Of a stretch of 14,953 bases of DNA, positions 13,946-14,953 are shown piece after piece. Below the pieces are notes generated by a model. It was not told the DNA's origin. It saw only the letters and a list, made by a program, of their open reading frames with translations, and searched no databases. This DNA is from Crenothrix polyspora (GTDB lineage Bacteria > Pseudomonadota > Gammaproteobacteria > Methylococcales > Methylomonadaceae). The position numbers were made by a program, and so were the translations under genes. Within the stretch, counting starts at the first letter, position 1. Each line of letters begins with the position of its first letter. The stretch covers positions 1 to 14,953 of the forward strand of contig CAMDOP010000047.1 in assembly GCA_945903675.1 (NCBI GenBank), in the 5' to 3' direction.

Positions 13946-14953
13946 TTAGTTAATAGACAGCATGTTATCCAGCGCCTTTTTAGCCAATAAGGCCTCTGCT
14001 TTAGGCACGGAAATCTGGTTAATCACATGGCCTGCAGCAAGATTTTCTAGTACCCAGGCTAAATGTTGTGGATCGGTTCTAAACATGGTTGAACACATAC
14101 ATAGCGTTGGTGACATAAAGTGGACATTTTTGCCTTCTGCTTTGCATTCTTCATGTAGGCGATTGACTAAATTTAATTCAGTCGCCACTAACCAACGGGT
14201 ATTGGCTGCGGCTGCCCGCACCGTGGTTAAGATGTATTCGGTAGAACCTACATAATCGGCTTTTTCACAGACTTCAAAGCAAGCTTCTGGGTGTGAAATG
14301 ACTTTAGTTTCTGGGAAACGCTCTAGGAAGTTATCGATTTGTTCAGGCTTAAAGACTTGATGCACTGAACAATAACCGTTCCATAATATGATTTTAGCCT
14401 TGCGTATTTGATCTTCCGTTAGACCACCCATGGGTTTATTAAAATCCCACGTTACCATGTCTTCTAGCGGAATACCCATACGATAACCGGTATTGCGACC
14501 TAAATGCTGATCAGGGAAAAACAGCACTTTTTCACGTTTGGCAAAACTCCACTCCAGAATTTTCTGAGCATTGGAGGAGGTGCAAACAATGCCGTCATGC
14601 TCACCGCAAAAGGCTTTTAAATCAGCGGCAGAGTTTATGTAAGTGACTGGGGTAACTTCGTTGTCTACATCAATCACTTGCGCCAATTCTTGCCAACACT
14701 TTCTCACTTTAAGTAAATTGGCCATATCAGCCATTGAACAACCGGCTGCTAAATCTGGCAAGATCGCGATTTGTTCGGGGCGAGATAAGATATCAGCGAC
14801 TTCGGCCATAAAATGCACGCCACAAAAGACAATATATTCGGCATCAGATTGTGCAGCATCCCTAGACAACTTTAAGGAGTCACCAGAAAAATCGGCGTGT
14901 TTAAACACTTCATCGCGTTGATAATGGTGTCCTAATACGACACAGCGACTACC
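13946..14953 (-). CDS. nadA: Quinolinate synthase NadA (N-terminus off window)
   Basis: NadA is the [4Fe-4S] enzyme that condenses iminoaspartate with dihydroxyacetone phosphate to quinolinate in de novo NAD synthesis. The 336 visible residues begin within the first conserved block (VVLGHHYQRDEV … ADFSGDSLKLS) and reach the natural stop. The start of the gene lies beyond the right edge, and a GTG at 14908 is internal and not the start. The three cluster cysteines sit in the expected motifs: CTSSN, NGYCSVH and the CMCSTMFRTDP segment near the end. Other family landmarks are FCGVHFMAE, FPDQHLGRN and SHPEACFEV. The long C-terminal form with CMC is typical of proteobacterial NadA. Identification is secure. 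Confidence 0.97.
   Translation of the reverse strand, partial: GSRCVVLGHHYQRDEVFKHADFSGDSLKLSRDAAQSDAEYIVFCGVHFMAEVADILSRPEQIAILPDLAAGCSMADMANLLKVRKCWQELAQVIDVDNEVTPVTYINSAADLKAFCGEHDGIVCTSSNAQKILEWSFAKREKVLFFPDQHLGRNTGYRMGIPLEDMVTWDFNKPMGGLTEDQIRKAKIILWNGYCSVHQVFKPEQIDNFLERFPETKVISHPEACFEVCEKADYVGSTEYILTTVRAAAANTRWLVATELNLVNRLHEECKAEGKNVHFMSPTLCMCSTMFRTDPQHLAWVLENLAAGHVINQISVPKAEALLAKKALDNMLSIN

Noticed and set aside
13962..14921. Plus-strand frames inside nadA
   Set aside because: They are antisense shadows of a secure, conserved enzyme gene.

Overview
The window looks like the chromosome of a gammaproteobacterium, quite possibly a methanotroph-like member of the Methylococcales. The clues are a PEP-CTERM envelope protein, long proteobacterial-type quinolinate synthase, a fibronectin-III protein, and an unusual density of short hairpin repeats of several families between genes. 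The organism assignment is inference. No tRNA, rRNA, CRISPR array or intact insertion sequence was seen.

Layout, left to right. Positions 1-3563 (minus strand) hold a tightly overlapping three-gene operon for an SMC-type complex: kleisin (MksF/JetA), winged-helix partner (MksE/JetB) and the SMC-like ATPase (MksB/JetC), the last cut by the left edge. This is either a MksFEB condensin or the ABC part of a Wadjet anti-plasmid system; the deciding nuclease gene (jetD/mksG) would lie outside the window. A 201-bp MITE-like hairpin (3595-3795) separates it from a divergent ribosome-assembly GTPase (ylqF/rbgA) and a DUF4160/DUF2442 pair. The gene-free stretch 5471-6650 carries a diverged 212-bp-period direct repeat with 21-bp sub-repeats and a second copy of the MITE (6188-6374).

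Positions 6651-8327 encode a fibronectin-III protein and a PEP-CTERM protein, separated by a large cruciform repeat and a hairpin/terminator-like leader. Positions 8542-12757 form an all-plus-strand block whose products are mostly predicted to be exported: a lipoprotein with an alpha/beta-hydrolase GHSFG motif, two small secreted proteins (one Pro-rich, one with six Cys), a 70-aa protein, and a patatin-like lipoprotein. These genes are interleaved with nested hairpin repeats, including a 171-bp mini-element that has split another repeat.

The right end is minus strand: a UPF0175/PIN (DUF3368) toxin-antitoxin operon (12908-13644), then a terminator, a 53-aa single-pass membrane protein and nadA, which runs off the right edge. 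The regions most worth following are the SMC operon, whose system type is open, and the lipoprotein/lipase block with its unrecognised small secreted proteins.
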